NCBI RefSeq assembly: GCF_028867965.1
Contig: NZ_JAPQNT010000007.1
Location: 1 to 64,000 of the forward strand
Source of the DNA: Flavobacterium sp. SUN046
Lineage (GTDB): Bacteria; Bacteroidota; Bacteroidia; Flavobacteriales; Flavobacteriaceae
Length of the DNA: 64,000 nt
Direction: 5' to 3'
The translations under genes and the position numbers were made by a program. This document shows positions 27,018 to 34,645 of this stretch, piece by piece. Every line of letters starts with the position of its first letter. Positions within the stretch are counted from its first letter, which is position 1. A model generated the notes under the pieces. The model was not told the DNA's origin. It saw only the letters and a program-made list of their open reading frames with translations, and made no database searches.

Positions 27018-27786
27018 ATTTTCCTTTTTCGCTATCAAATTTTATATCTTCATCTTTAAAAAGTGTGTCAAAAACGCCTTTGGAAATTAAGTTACAAGGT
27101 TCGTCTTGAATCACATTATTTTCAGTCATTACAATCATTTCATCCGAAAGTTGAATGGCTAAATCAATGTCATGTGTCGAAAATAGAATACATTTATTAG
27201 TTTCTAAGACTAACTTTTTCAATAATTTAAAAACCGAAACTTTCTGCAATAAATCCAAATGAGTTGTTGGTTCATCCAAAATAATTAATGGTGTATCTTG
27301 AGCTAAAGCACGAGCAATAAGAACCTTTTGTAATTGTCCATCACTAATTTCGTAATGTTTTTTATCTTTTAAATGCTCTATTTGTGTGAGTTGCAATGCT
27401 TCGTTTATTTTCTTCAAATCTTCATTGGATAATTTTCCAATCCAATTGGTATAAGGTTGTCTTCCGAGTGCGATTAATTCGAAAACAGTTAAGTTACTTG
27501 GTGGTAATTTTTCGGTTAAAACCAAACTTAAATTTTGAGCTAATTCTATTGGTTGATATAAATGAATGTCTTTTTTATTCAACAAAACTGTTCCCGAAAG
27601 TGGTTTTTGAATTCCTGTTAATGTTCGTAATAATGTAGATTTTCCTATTCCGTTGGCGCCAATTAATGCAACTAATTTTCCTTGATGTAAATTCAGATTT
27701 AGATTTTGAGCAATAGTAGTTAATCCCGATTTGGTTTCATAACCAATGGATAAATTTGAAGTGGAAAGTATTTTACTATTACTCAT
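27004..27786 (-). CDS. btuD: ABC transporter ATP-binding protein, cobalamin type
   Basis: 260 residues: Walker A GANGIGKSTLL, Q-loop LVLTEKLPPSN, an ABC signature altered to ISDGQLQKVLIARALAQDTP, Walker B PLIILDEPTTHLD and the switch His in STHDID. The FecE/BtuD family drives import of vitamin B12 or iron chelates. Assignment to B12 rests on the neighbours: btuC and btuF on the same strand and a cobalamin riboswitch with a btuB-type gene divergent. It is separated from btuC by an inverted-repeat-flanked GxxExxY cassette. The left repeat begins 12 bp from this start codon, so that repeat contributes to its ribosome-binding region. Confidence 0.88.
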   Translation of the reverse strand: MSNSKILSTSNLSIGYETKSGLTTIAQNLNLNLHQGKLVALIGANGIGKSTLLRTLTGIQKPLSGTVLLNKKDIHLYQPIELAQNLSLVLTEKLPPSNLTVFELIALGRQPYTNWIGKLSNEDLKKINEALQLTQIEHLKDKKHYEISDGQLQKVLIARALAQDTPLIILDEPTTHLDLLQKVSVFKLLKKLVLETNKCILFSTHDIDLAIQLSDEMIVMTENNVIQDEPCNLISKGVFDTLFKDEDIKFDSEKGKFMIR

Positions 27787-27798
27787 TTTTAGTTTTTA

Positions 27799-27816
27799 AA
27801 ACACATAGATACATAG
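27799..27816. repeat. Left 18-bp inverted repeat of the GxxExxY cassette
   Basis: AAACACATAGATACATAG; its exact reverse complement is at 28349-28366. It lies 12 bp from the btuD start codon. Confidence 0.92.
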
Positions 27817-27883
27817 TTGTTTTGTGTTTAAAGATAGGATAGTTGAAACAATGTTTCAATTATATAGTTATTTTTTTCTATTA

Positions 27884-28297
27884 TTAAAACTCTGGAATAG
27901 ATCTAAAGTATTCATTAACAAATGTTTTTTGGCCTTCTTTAAAGATATTTGAGCAATTAAAATTTATTATTATTCCTTTTGGAGCTTTTAATAGTTTCAT
28001 ATAAGTTTGAAGTTGTGCTTCAACAATTGGATTCATTTGTAGTATGGATTTTAATTCTATTACCAAACAATTTTCTATAAATAAATCGCACCTAAAATCT
28101 ACTTGAAGTAATTTTTCTTTATAAACTAAAGGGATATTCATTTCTGTTTGAAAATTAATTTTTCTATCAGATAGTTCTTCAATCATACATTTATGATAAA
28201 CACTTTCTAGCAAGCCTCTTCCTAAAAATTTATGAACTTCAATTGCGCAACCAATAACTTCATAGGTTAGTTCGTCTAAATATTTTTGTGTTATCAT
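27884..28297 (-). CDS. GxxExxY protein, PD-(D/E)xK nuclease-like
   Basis: 137 residues, the usual family length. The name-giving motif is Gly28-x-x-Glu31-x-x-Tyr34 (GRGLLESVY). A nuclease-type signature follows: Asp71, then Glu81-x-Lys83 (DLFIENCLVIELK), and Gln95-x-x-x-Tyr99 in AQLQTYMKLL, as in RecB/Cas4-like nucleases. These proteins are common and often multicopy in Bacteroidota; no activity is established to my knowledge. The gene lies within the btu operon on the same strand but has no likely role in B12 transport, and inverted repeats bound it. Confidence 0.9.
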   Translation of the reverse strand: MITQKYLDELTYEVIGCAIEVHKFLGRGLLESVYHKCMIEELSDRKINFQTEMNIPLVYKEKLLQVDFRCDLFIENCLVIELKSILQMNPIVEAQLQTYMKLLKAPKGIIINFNCSNIFKEGQKTFVNEYFRSIPEF

Positions 28298-28348
28298 AAT
28301 TTATGTTAAATCAAAGATTTACTATATTTTCTTTATTGATTTTAGAGT

Positions 28349-28366
28349 CTATGTATCTATGTGTTT
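28349..28366. repeat. Right 18-bp inverted repeat of the GxxExxY cassette
   Basis: CTATGTATCTATGTGTTT, the exact reverse complement of 27799-27816. It lies 11 bp beyond the btuC stop codon. Confidence 0.92.
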
Positions 28367-28377
28367 AAAAAAATGGT

Positions 28378-29403
28378 TTACACCAAATTTCTTTTTCTAA
28401 TAATCAACCAAATCACAATTGGCGCACCAATAATAGAGGTAATCGCATTTATTGGAAGTGTAAAATTCATTCCAGGCATTTGTGAAACCATATCGCAAAA
28501 CAGCATGATAATTGCTCCAATTAAAATAGTACTCCAAAATAATATTTTATGATTACTCGTTTGAAAAATTAATTTTGATAAATGTGGAACAGCAAGACCA
28601 ATAAACGCAATTGGACCTGCAAATGCAGTAATACTTCCTGCTAAAATACTGGTTCCTAAAATGATGATATAGCGTGATTTTTGGATATTCAATCCCAAAC
28701 TTTTGGCATAGTTTTCACCTAATAAAAGGGCATCTAATGATTTGATAGAAATCAAACTTAAAACTAATCCAATTAGTACACAAATAGCCAAAATTAGAAT
28801 GTTTTTCCATGGTAAATTACCTAAACTTCCCATACTCCAAAAAGTGAATTTTTGTAATTGCTCGGCAGTGCTAAAATAAGTTAAAACCGAAACTATTGCT
28901 CCAGTAAAACTACTAAACATCAATCCGACAATTAGTATAGTTGAAGTGTCTCTTAATTTTTTTGAAACGGCTAAGATTAATAGTAAAACCGCCAAACTTC
29001 CACAACAAGAAGCTAGAATTATTCCGTAAGAAGAAAGTAGAAATTCTGATAAAAATGCTGGTAACAATCCAGCTCCCAAAATCACAAAAGCAACTCCCAA
29101 ACTAGAACCCGAACTCAATCCCAAAACATAAGGTCCAGCAAGCGGGTTTCTGAATAAAGTTTGCATTAATAATCCCGAAATTGAAAGTCCTATTCCGACT
29201 AAAATGGCTGTAATTGCTTTGGGTAATCTAAAATTTAAAATAATGTATTCCCAAGTGTCTTTGCTAGCATGAATTCCTGTCAAACTTTTTGCAACTTCTT
29301 TAAACGGAATAGCAACTTGACCCAATGAAATGTTCAAGAGCAATGTCAATAACAATAGCACTATTAATATTGAAAACAGTAATGTATTTCGGGTTTTGAA
29401 CAT
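28378..29403 (-). CDS. btuC: Cobalamin ABC transporter permease
   Basis: 341 residues of the FecCD/BtuC family with about ten membrane segments. Recognisable parts are FRLPKAITAILVGIGLSISG, QTLFRNPLAGPYVLGLSSGS, LGLNIQKSR, AFAGPIAFIGLAVPHL and a C-terminal segment near PINAITSIIGAPIVIWLI. It forms the inner-membrane channel with btuD. The gene lies between btuF (separated by a 119-bp repeat-bearing gap) and the GxxExxY cassette. Confidence 0.92.
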   Translation of the reverse strand: MFKTRNTLLFSILIVLLLLTLLLNISLGQVAIPFKEVAKSLTGIHASKDTWEYIILNFRLPKAITAILVGIGLSISGLLMQTLFRNPLAGPYVLGLSSGSSLGVAFVILGAGLLPAFLSEFLLSSYGIILASCCGSLAVLLLILAVSKKLRDTSTILIVGLMFSSFTGAIVSVLTYFSTAEQLQKFTFWSMGSLGNLPWKNILILAICVLIGLVLSLISIKSLDALLLGENYAKSLGLNIQKSRYIIILGTSILAGSITAFAGPIAFIGLAVPHLSKLIFQTSNHKILFWSTILIGAIIMLFCDMVSQMPGMNFTLPINAITSIIGAPIVIWLIIRKRNLV

Positions 29404-29462
29404 TAGTTTAAACCATTAAGAAAATTATGAGTATAAGAGTAAAGAATTGCAAAGTTGATAAA

Positions 29463-29518
29463 AATTCGTGAAATTTCAGCATCAAAATAATTCGTGAAAA
29501 TTTGTGTAATTCGTGTCG
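29463..29518. repeat. AATTCGTG direct-repeat element between btuF and btuC
   Basis: The octamer AATTCGTG occurs three times: near 29463, near 29489 and near 29508, the last two separated by a variant TTTGTGT. The unit fills most of the 119-bp gap between the btuF stop and the btuC start. It is unlike the IR of the neighbouring cassette. Confidence 0.6.
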
Positions 29519-29522
29519 AAAA

Positions 29523-30659
29523 CTACTTCAACTTCTCAAAAAAGAAAGGTTCATAACCAACCAATAATTCTGGATGTAAAATTTTGACAATATCTTTCAA
29601 CACAATATCCGGACGATTTGGAGCCAATTCATAATATAAAATACCACCAGTTTTTCCTTTTTTTCCAGCAAACGAATACACGTTTTTAGTTTGAAATGCT
29701 TTAAATTGACTGTAATGCGGATTGGCATCAAGCATTTCTTTCAAAGAAGCAAATTGCCCAGAAGTAATCCATAAATCGGCATTTTTTGCTTTTTCTAAAA
29801 CGGTTTCAAATGATAACGACAAACTTCCAGTTCCGTTGGTTGCTGCCCATAAATAATCACCTTTGGCTTGTTTCAATAACTGACAGCCCCAACTAGTTCC
29901 TTGTGGTAAATACCACTTATCTTCAAACATATCTCCAGCTAAAATAGTTGGAAATGATGTGGCTCTTTTGGCAATCTCTAAAGTTTTTAAGTAGTCTTTT
30001 TCAATTTTCGAGAAGATTTCGTTGGCTTGTTTTTGTTTACCATATAACACGCCGAAGAACTTAATCCATTCGGCTTTTCCTAATGGAGTTTGTTCATTCC
30101 AATCGCCATTTAGCAACACTTTTAAACCATTTTTTTGAAGATTATCAATCGTTGGATTGTTATTATCAATTCCGTATCCAATAATAACTTCTGGTTGTAA
30201 ATCGATTAAAACTTCGGTATTTAAAGATTGATTAGTACCTAATTCTTTGATTTTTTTGCCATCAATTAAAGCACGAATTTTTTCTGAAGAAATGTAATTT
30301 AAATTAGGGAAACCAACTAAAGTATTCTCAACGCCAAGCATTTCTAATGATGGAATATGCGTCGTAGAAGTAACCACAATCGATTTTATAGGAACATTTA
30401 CGGTTATATATTTTCTTAATGAATCTGGAATAACGCCATTTTTTTCTTTTAAGATGTAAGTATAAGATTTATTTGCTTTTGGCCAAGGATTAGTAACTTT
30501 TACAACAGAAAATCCGTCATAACTTAAAATAGAAAACCCTTTGGCATATTGGATTTCTTTTTGGCTAGCAATTTTGATTTCTGTAGCAACTTCTTGTTTG
30601 CATTGAACAAAAACTGGAAGCAATAATAAAAGTAAAAGTAATTTTAAAAAACGCATCAT
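29523..30659 (-). CDS. btuF: Cobalamin-binding ABC transporter substrate-binding lipoprotein
   Basis: 378 residues from the double ATG at 30659/30656; longer in-frame starts would run into the divergent promoter. The leader LLLLLLLLPVFVQC ends in a lipobox Cys. The substrate-binding fold shows SIVVTSTTHIPSLEMLG, VLIDLQPEVIIGYGIDNN, FEDKWYLPQGTSWG and ELAPNRPDIVLKDIVKILHPE, as in BtuF/FhuD-type class III binding proteins. It captures the ligand in the periplasm and delivers it to BtuC. A TACTTTTG box at 30675-30682 (minus strand) could be its -7 element, which would imply a very short leader. Confidence 0.88.
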   Translation of the reverse strand: MMRFLKLLLLLLLLPVFVQCKQEVATEIKIASQKEIQYAKGFSILSYDGFSVVKVTNPWPKANKSYTYILKEKNGVIPDSLRKYITVNVPIKSIVVTSTTHIPSLEMLGVENTLVGFPNLNYISSEKIRALIDGKKIKELGTNQSLNTEVLIDLQPEVIIGYGIDNNNPTIDNLQKNGLKVLLNGDWNEQTPLGKAEWIKFFGVLYGKQKQANEIFSKIEKDYLKTLEIAKRATSFPTILAGDMFEDKWYLPQGTSWGCQLLKQAKGDYLWAATNGTGSLSLSFETVLEKAKNADLWITSGQFASLKEMLDANPHYSQFKAFQTKNVYSFAGKKGKTGGILYYELAPNRPDIVLKDIVKILHPELLVGYEPFFFEKLK

Positions 30660-30671
30660 TGAATAATTTTT

Positions 30672-30703
30672 TTGCAAAAGTAGTTTAAATTCAATTACAT
30701 TTG
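30672..30703 (+). promoter_or_regulatory. Predicted promoter of the riboswitch-btuB transcript
   Basis: TTG at 30672-30674 and TACATTTG at 30696-30703, spaced 21 bp, fit the Bacteroidota promoter pattern. The aptamer begins about 33 bp downstream. Confidence 0.7.
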
Positions 30704-30735
30704 CACTCGTATTTAGGTTGTGACTTTGATTTTTC

Positions 30736-30991
30736 AAACGAACATTAAAAGGGAATTAGGTTTAAATCCTAAGCTGTACCCGCAACTGTAAGCTATTAAG
30801 CTTGTTGTTATCTACTAAACCACTGTTTGAAATATTAGATTTTAGATTTCAAATATTAAATATTGTGAATGTTTAATATCAAAATTTAATAATTTATTTG
30901 ATTCGATTTTTTTAAATCTAATATCAGATATTTAAAATTTAATATAAAAATGGGAAGGTAAACAACAAGACGCAAGCCAGGAGACCTGCCA
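30736..30991 (+). ncRNA. Cobalamin riboswitch with a ~125-nt expanded peripheral stem
   Basis: Conserved cobalamin aptamer parts appear in order: AAAAGGGAATTAGGTTTAAATCC, then CTGTACCCGCAACTGTAAGC, CCACTG, TGGGAAGG and the B12 box AGCCAGGAGACCTGCC (30975-30990). It lies upstream of a BtuB-type receptor gene, as expected. Between CCACTG (ends 30825) and GGGAAGG (starts 30952) about 125 nt of AT-rich, self-complementary sequence are inserted, where most known examples have a short loop. Confidence 0.94.
30826..30950 (+). repeat. AT-rich self-complementary insert inside the riboswitch
   Basis: The insert holds a perfect 8-bp hairpin (TTTGAAAT 30826-30833 with ATTTCAAA 30846-30853), a second 8-bp hairpin (ATATTAAA with TTTAATAT, 30853-30879), a longer-range pair ATATTAGATTT / AAATCTAATAT, and a direct repeat AAAATTTAATA at 30880 and 30936. 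Such structure suggests either a peripheral stem extension or an inserted repeat that folds away from the aptamer core. Confidence 0.55.
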
Positions 30992-31032
30992 CTTACAAAG
31001 AGTATCAAACTTTCGGGACAAAAGGTTTGGGT

Positions 31033-31064
31033 ATGGGTAATTCTATGCTTTTCTCCCATTTTAT
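31033..31064 (+). promoter_or_regulatory. Possible expression-platform hairpin before btuB
   Basis: ATGGG (31033-31037) can pair with CCCAT (31055-31059), followed by TTTTATT. An upstream CAAAC/GTTTG pair (31006-31029) could compete. The pairing is weak, so termination versus translational control cannot be decided. Confidence 0.4.
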
Positions 31065-31084
31065 TAAAATTAGTAGTAACTAAA

Positions 31085-33025
31085 ATGAACAAAAATTTCA
31101 TTCGTATCAGTGCGTTTTTCGCATTGGTGACTTCTTGTGGTTATGCACAAGTAAAAGATTCTGTTAAAGTAAACCAACTCGATGAAGTGGTTATATCAGA
31201 CACTAAATTTGCACAAAGCAAAGAAAAATCAGGAAAAGTAATTGCTAAAATTACTGCTGATGAACTTCAAAAAAAATCAGGTCAATCGTTAGCAACTATC
31301 CTAAGTTCAGTGGCAGGAGTAGAGATTAATGGTAACCAATCGGCTAACGGAAAAAACTTAGGCTACTACATTCGTGGCGGAAAAAACCAACAAGTTTTAA
31401 TTCTAATCGATGGCAATCCTGTAACCGATGCATCCGGAATTAGTTTTGAGTATGATTTACGTTTGCTACCAGTTGATCAAGTTGAAAGTGTCGAAATCAT
31501 GAAAGGTGCGGCAAGTACACTTTATGGTTCTGGAGCAGCAACGGCAGTTATCAATATTACATTAAAAAAATCGGCTAAAAAACCTATTCAAGCCAATGCT
31601 TACATGAATATTGGTTCTAATAATACTTCCACTAACCACAAGTACAACGGTCAAGATTTTAATCAAGGTTTTTCGGTAAATGGAACGGTGAGTAAAGTGA
31701 ATTATTTAGCTTCTTTAAATAGTACTGAAACTAAAGGAATGTCGCAAATTGCTGAACCAACACCTGATTCAAATTATGATAGAGATCGTTTTTCACGAAT
31801 TAATTACATGTCGAAAATCGGATTTAAAGCTACTGAAAAATTGACTTTAGATTTCTTCGGAAATTATGACAAAGTGAATAATGATTACGATTTTGGGTTT
31901 GATAACACAGGTTTTAACGATACTAATTTGAACAAATTAAAATCAGAACAATTTCGTTTTGGATTTTCACCAAAATACAAATACAATAAAGGTGAATTTC
32001 GTTTGAACTCTAGTTTTTCAAAAATTCAACGTAAATATGAAGAGCTAAATACTTATACAAGTTCAATTGATAATTCTAAATATGAAGCTAGAAGTATTAA
32101 TTTAGATGCTTTTAATAAATATAAATTAAATGATTCGTTTTATTTAATTACTGGTGCTAATTATCAGTTTCATGATATGGCTTCAGAAACGCCTTATTCA
32201 ACAATAGCAAAAGAAGGAACTAAATTTAACATGATTGATCCATATTTAACTGGAGTTTACACTTCAAAATTTGGATTAAATATTAATGCTGGAGCTCGTT
32301 TAAATGTTCATAGTCAATACGGCAATCAGTTGGTTTATAATGTAAATCCGTCGTTTAATTTTGGAAAAGAAATTCCGGTTAAAATTTTAGGTTCTATTAG
32401 CACAGCATTTGTTACGCCAAGTTTATACCAATTGTATTCAGAATACGGGACGTCAACATTAACGCCAGAAAAAAATACAACTGCCGAATCAGGTTTTGAA
32501 GTAGCTTTACTAAATAAAAAACTAACCTTAAATGCAGTTGGTTTTTATAGAGAACAAAACAATTCTATCGGTTTTGATGCTACTTATCATTATGCGAATG
32601 TAGAAGGTTTGCACAAAGCCAAAGGTATTGAAACAACTGTAAGTTATGTAGTGAATTCTAAATTAAATTTGAATGCTAATTACACTTTTACACAAGTTGA
32701 TGAGGTATTAAACCGATTAATTCCAAAGCATAAAGTAAATGGTTCTATTGATTTTTCAGCTACAAAACGTTTGTTTTTAAATGCCTCTTACCAATATGTT
32801 GATGCACGTCAAGATGCTTTTTTTGACGGAAATACTTATGCAGTTGTTCTGGCAAAGTTAGGTTCGTATCAATTAGTAAATGCTTTGGTAAAATATGAAT
32901 TGGTTAAAAATCGTTTGACTGTTTTCGGAAACGTTACCAATATTTTAAATGAAGAATTTGTTGAGAACATAGGATATTCTACAAGAGGAAGAAATTTCAA
33001 ATTGGGTTTGAATATCAATTTATAA
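31085..33025 (+). CDS. btuB: TonB-dependent vitamin B12 receptor (BtuB-type)
   Basis: 646 residues. A signal peptide ending near GYAQ precedes a TonB box-like LDEVVISDTKFAQ and a plug domain (ATILSSVAGVEINGNQS, GYYIRGGKNQQVLILIDGNP, SVEIMKGAASTLYGSGAATAVINI in part). A 22-strand-type barrel ends in GRNFKLGLNINL with a terminal aromatic/Leu strand. Control by the cobalamin riboswitch just upstream assigns the ligand. No N-terminal carboxypeptidase-like domain is present, unlike the receptor at 6260-8413. A terminator follows. Confidence 0.93.
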   Translation: MNKNFIRISAFFALVTSCGYAQVKDSVKVNQLDEVVISDTKFAQSKEKSGKVIAKITADELQKKSGQSLATILSSVAGVEINGNQSANGKNLGYYIRGGKNQQVLILIDGNPVTDASGISFEYDLRLLPVDQVESVEIMKGAASTLYGSGAATAVINITLKKSAKKPIQANAYMNIGSNNTSTNHKYNGQDFNQGFSVNGTVSKVNYLASLNSTETKGMSQIAEPTPDSNYDRDRFSRINYMSKIGFKATEKLTLDFFGNYDKVNNDYDFGFDNTGFNDTNLNKLKSEQFRFGFSPKYKYNKGEFRLNSSFSKIQRKYEELNTYTSSIDNSKYEARSINLDAFNKYKLNDSFYLITGANYQFHDMASETPYSTIAKEGTKFNMIDPYLTGVYTSKFGLNINAGARLNVHSQYGNQLVYNVNPSFNFGKEIPVKILGSISTAFVTPSLYQLYSEYGTSTLTPEKNTTAESGFEVALLNKKLTLNAVGFYREQNNSIGFDATYHYANVEGLHKAKGIETTVSYVVNSKLNLNANYTFTQVDEVLNRLIPKHKVNGSIDFSATKRLFLNASYQYVDARQDAFFDGNTYAVVLAKLGSYQLVNALVKYELVKNRLTVFGNVTNILNEEFVENIGYSTRGRNFKLGLNINL

Positions 33026-33046
33026 GATTATTTTTTTATTTTGTTT

Positions 33047-33085
33047 AAACGCTTTCAGAGGTTTTCCTTTGAAAGCGTTTTTTAT
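33047..33085 (+). terminator. Intrinsic terminator after btuB
   Basis: An 11-bp perfect stem (AAACGCTTTCA 33047-33057, TGAAAGCGTTT 33070-33080) with a T run. Confidence 0.88.
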
Positions 33086-33108
33086 TTTTCAAAAAAAATG
33101 ATTTACCT

Positions 33109-33134
33109 TGTAACAAAATAAATTGTGTTTCGTC
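33109..33134 (+). promoter_or_regulatory. Predicted ECF-type promoter of the sigma-factor operon
   Basis: TGTAAC at 33109-33114 and CGTC at 33131-33134, with a 16-bp spacer, match the general ECF promoter pattern (compare TGTAAC/CGTC of B. subtilis SigX). No TAnnTTTG box is seen. It sits 23 bp before the sigma-factor start codon, suggesting autoregulation. Confidence 0.6.
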
Positions 33135-33156
33135 TTTACTATATAACCAACAACAA

Positions 33157-33666
33157 ATGCAGCAAAACGAGTTTATAAAAATTGTTTCACCGTTTAAAGA
33201 CAAGCTCTTTAGGATGGCAAAACGACTACTCGTAAGCACTGAAGAAGCAGAAGATGCAACACAAGAAGTTCTAGTAAAATTGTGGATAAAAAATGAAACT
33301 TTAAGCGAATTAAAGAGTGTAGAAGCCATGGCAATGACAATGACAAAAAATTATTGTTTGGATCAGTTGAAATCAAAGCGCGCTGGAAATTTAACAATCG
33401 TTCATAATAATTACACCGATAGAGAACCAAGTTTGCAACAAAAAATAGAAGACGCTGACAGTTTGAGTTGGGTTGAAAAAATAATTAACGATTTGCCTGA
33501 GCAGCAAAAATTGATTATTCAAATGAGAGATATTGAACAATACGAATTTGAAGATATTGCCAAAATATTAGGAATGAGTGAAGCAACAATAAGAGTAGCT
33601 TTATCACGAGCACGAAAAACGATTAGAGAAACAATGACAAAAACACACAATCATGGCATTGGATAA
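33157..33666 (+). CDS. ECF-family RNA polymerase sigma factor
   Basis: 169 residues. Sigma region 2 is seen in FRMAKRLLVSTEEAEDATQEVLVKLW (in part) and region 4 in LPEQQKLIIQMRDIEQYEFEDIAKILG and MSEATIRVALSRARKTI (both in part). It redirects RNA polymerase to stress- or envelope-type promoters. Its stop overlaps the next start by 14 bp, the usual coupling of a sigma factor to its anti-sigma factor. It is probably autoregulated from 33109-33134. Confidence 0.93.
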   Translation: MQQNEFIKIVSPFKDKLFRMAKRLLVSTEEAEDATQEVLVKLWIKNETLSELKSVEAMAMTMTKNYCLDQLKSKRAGNLTIVHNNYTDREPSLQQKIEDADSLSWVEKIINDLPEQQKLIIQMRDIEQYEFEDIAKILGMSEATIRVALSRARKTIRETMTKTHNHGIG

Positions 33667-34105
33667 TATAGAAAAATTAGTAGAAAAATACTTTGAAGGA
33701 GAAACCAGTATTGCTGAAGAAAATGAATTAAAAATTTATTTTTCTTCTACAAATGTTGCGCAGCATTTAGAACAATACCAACCCATTTTTGGGTATTTCT
33801 CTCAAGCAAAAGAACAACAGTTTACGCAAGAGATTCCATTAAAAGCTAGAAAACGCGATGTCGTTATGTGGTTGTTAATTGCAGCTTCGGTTGTTGTACT
33901 GCTTGGTGTTGGTACATTTATGTATTTTGAAACCAATAAATCAGAGCAATTTGTAGCTTGTTCGCCAGAAGATAATCCGCAATTGGCATTAGAACAAACC
34001 CAAAAAGCCTTAGCATTGGTTTCAGAACATTTGAATACCGGCATTGAAAGTGTCAATTATATTAACGAGTATGAAAACTCAAAAAACAGAATTTTTAAAA
34101 AATAA
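33653..34105 (+). CDS. Anti-sigma-factor-like membrane protein
   Basis: 150 residues. A cytosolic N-terminus (IEKLVEKYFEGETSIAEENEL, a motif common to Bacteroidota anti-sigma proteins) is followed by one membrane segment (VVMWLLIAASVVVLLGVGTFMYF, residues ~79-101) and a short periplasmic tail. Position and overlap with the sigma gene support the role; no zinc-binding HxxxCxxC motif is present, so it is not a ZAS-type factor. Confidence 0.82.
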   Translation: MALDNIEKLVEKYFEGETSIAEENELKIYFSSTNVAQHLEQYQPIFGYFSQAKEQQFTQEIPLKARKRDVVMWLLIAASVVVLLGVGTFMYFETNKSEQFVACSPEDNPQLALEQTQKALALVSEHLNTGIESVNYINEYENSKNRIFKK

Positions 34106-34128
34106 TCATCAAAAAACGAATAGAAATC

Positions 34129-34644
34129 ATGAGAAAAGTAATCTTAATTATTGCATTAGTATTAGTATCTAATACCTTTTTTGCACAATCAGTCTTTGAT
34201 AAATTTGACAATCAAGACGACATTACAACAGTAATTGTAAACAAAAAAATGTTTCAAATGTTGAGTAAAGTCGATGCCAAAGACAAGCAAACACAACAAT
34301 ATCTTACTCTTATTAAAAAGTTAGATAATTTAAAAGTCTTCGTAACTGGTAGCGACAAAAAAAGTGATGAAATGAAAGCAACTGCCGATAAATACATCAA
34401 AACTGCAGGATTAGAAGAGTTAATGCGAATTAATGAAAAAGGTAAAAACGTAAAAATTTACGTAAAATCAGGTGCAACCGATTCACAAGTGAAAGAACTT
34501 TTAATGTTTATTGAAGGTTCAGGAAAAGAAGAAAGTGTCTTGATGTCATTAACTGGTAATTTCGATTTAGATGAGCTTTCTGCTTTAACAGATAAAATGC
34601 ATTTGCCTGGTGGTGACGAATTGAAAAAAGCTAGTAAAAAGTAA
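34129..34644 (+). CDS. DUF4252 secreted protein
   Basis: 171 residues with a signal peptide (MRKVILIIALVLVSNTFFAQ). DUF4252 features are VFDKFDNQDDITTVIVNKKMFQMLS (in part), NLKVFVTGSDKKS and KIYVKSGATDSQVKELLMFIEG (in part). Genes of this type regularly follow ECF sigma/anti-sigma pairs in Flavobacteria. Function is unknown; a periplasmic stress role is inferred from context. Confidence 0.9.
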   Translation: MRKVILIIALVLVSNTFFAQSVFDKFDNQDDITTVIVNKKMFQMLSKVDAKDKQTQQYLTLIKKLDNLKVFVTGSDKKSDEMKATADKYIKTAGLEELMRINEKGKNVKIYVKSGATDSQVKELLMFIEGSGKEESVLMSLTGNFDLDELSALTDKMHLPGGDELKKASKK

Positions 34645-34645
34645 T

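Larger units (their letters stand above)
27799..28366 (-). mobile_element. Candidate 568-bp single-gene cassette bounded by perfect 18-bp inverted repeats
   Basis: The segment contains one gene (GxxExxY, minus strand) and nothing else recognisable. It fills the whole btuC-btuD gap: 11 bp separate its right repeat from the btuC stop and 12 bp its left repeat from the btuD start. Removing it would leave a normal 23-bp operon gap. No target-site duplication is clear, because the outer flanks are A/T homopolymer-like. Mobility is inference from the boundaries; no transposase is encoded inside. Confidence 0.6.

Noticed and set aside
30886..31101. A 71-codon minus-strand frame over the cobalamin riboswitch
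   Set aside because: It is antisense to the aptamer core and B12 box, which explain the conservation.
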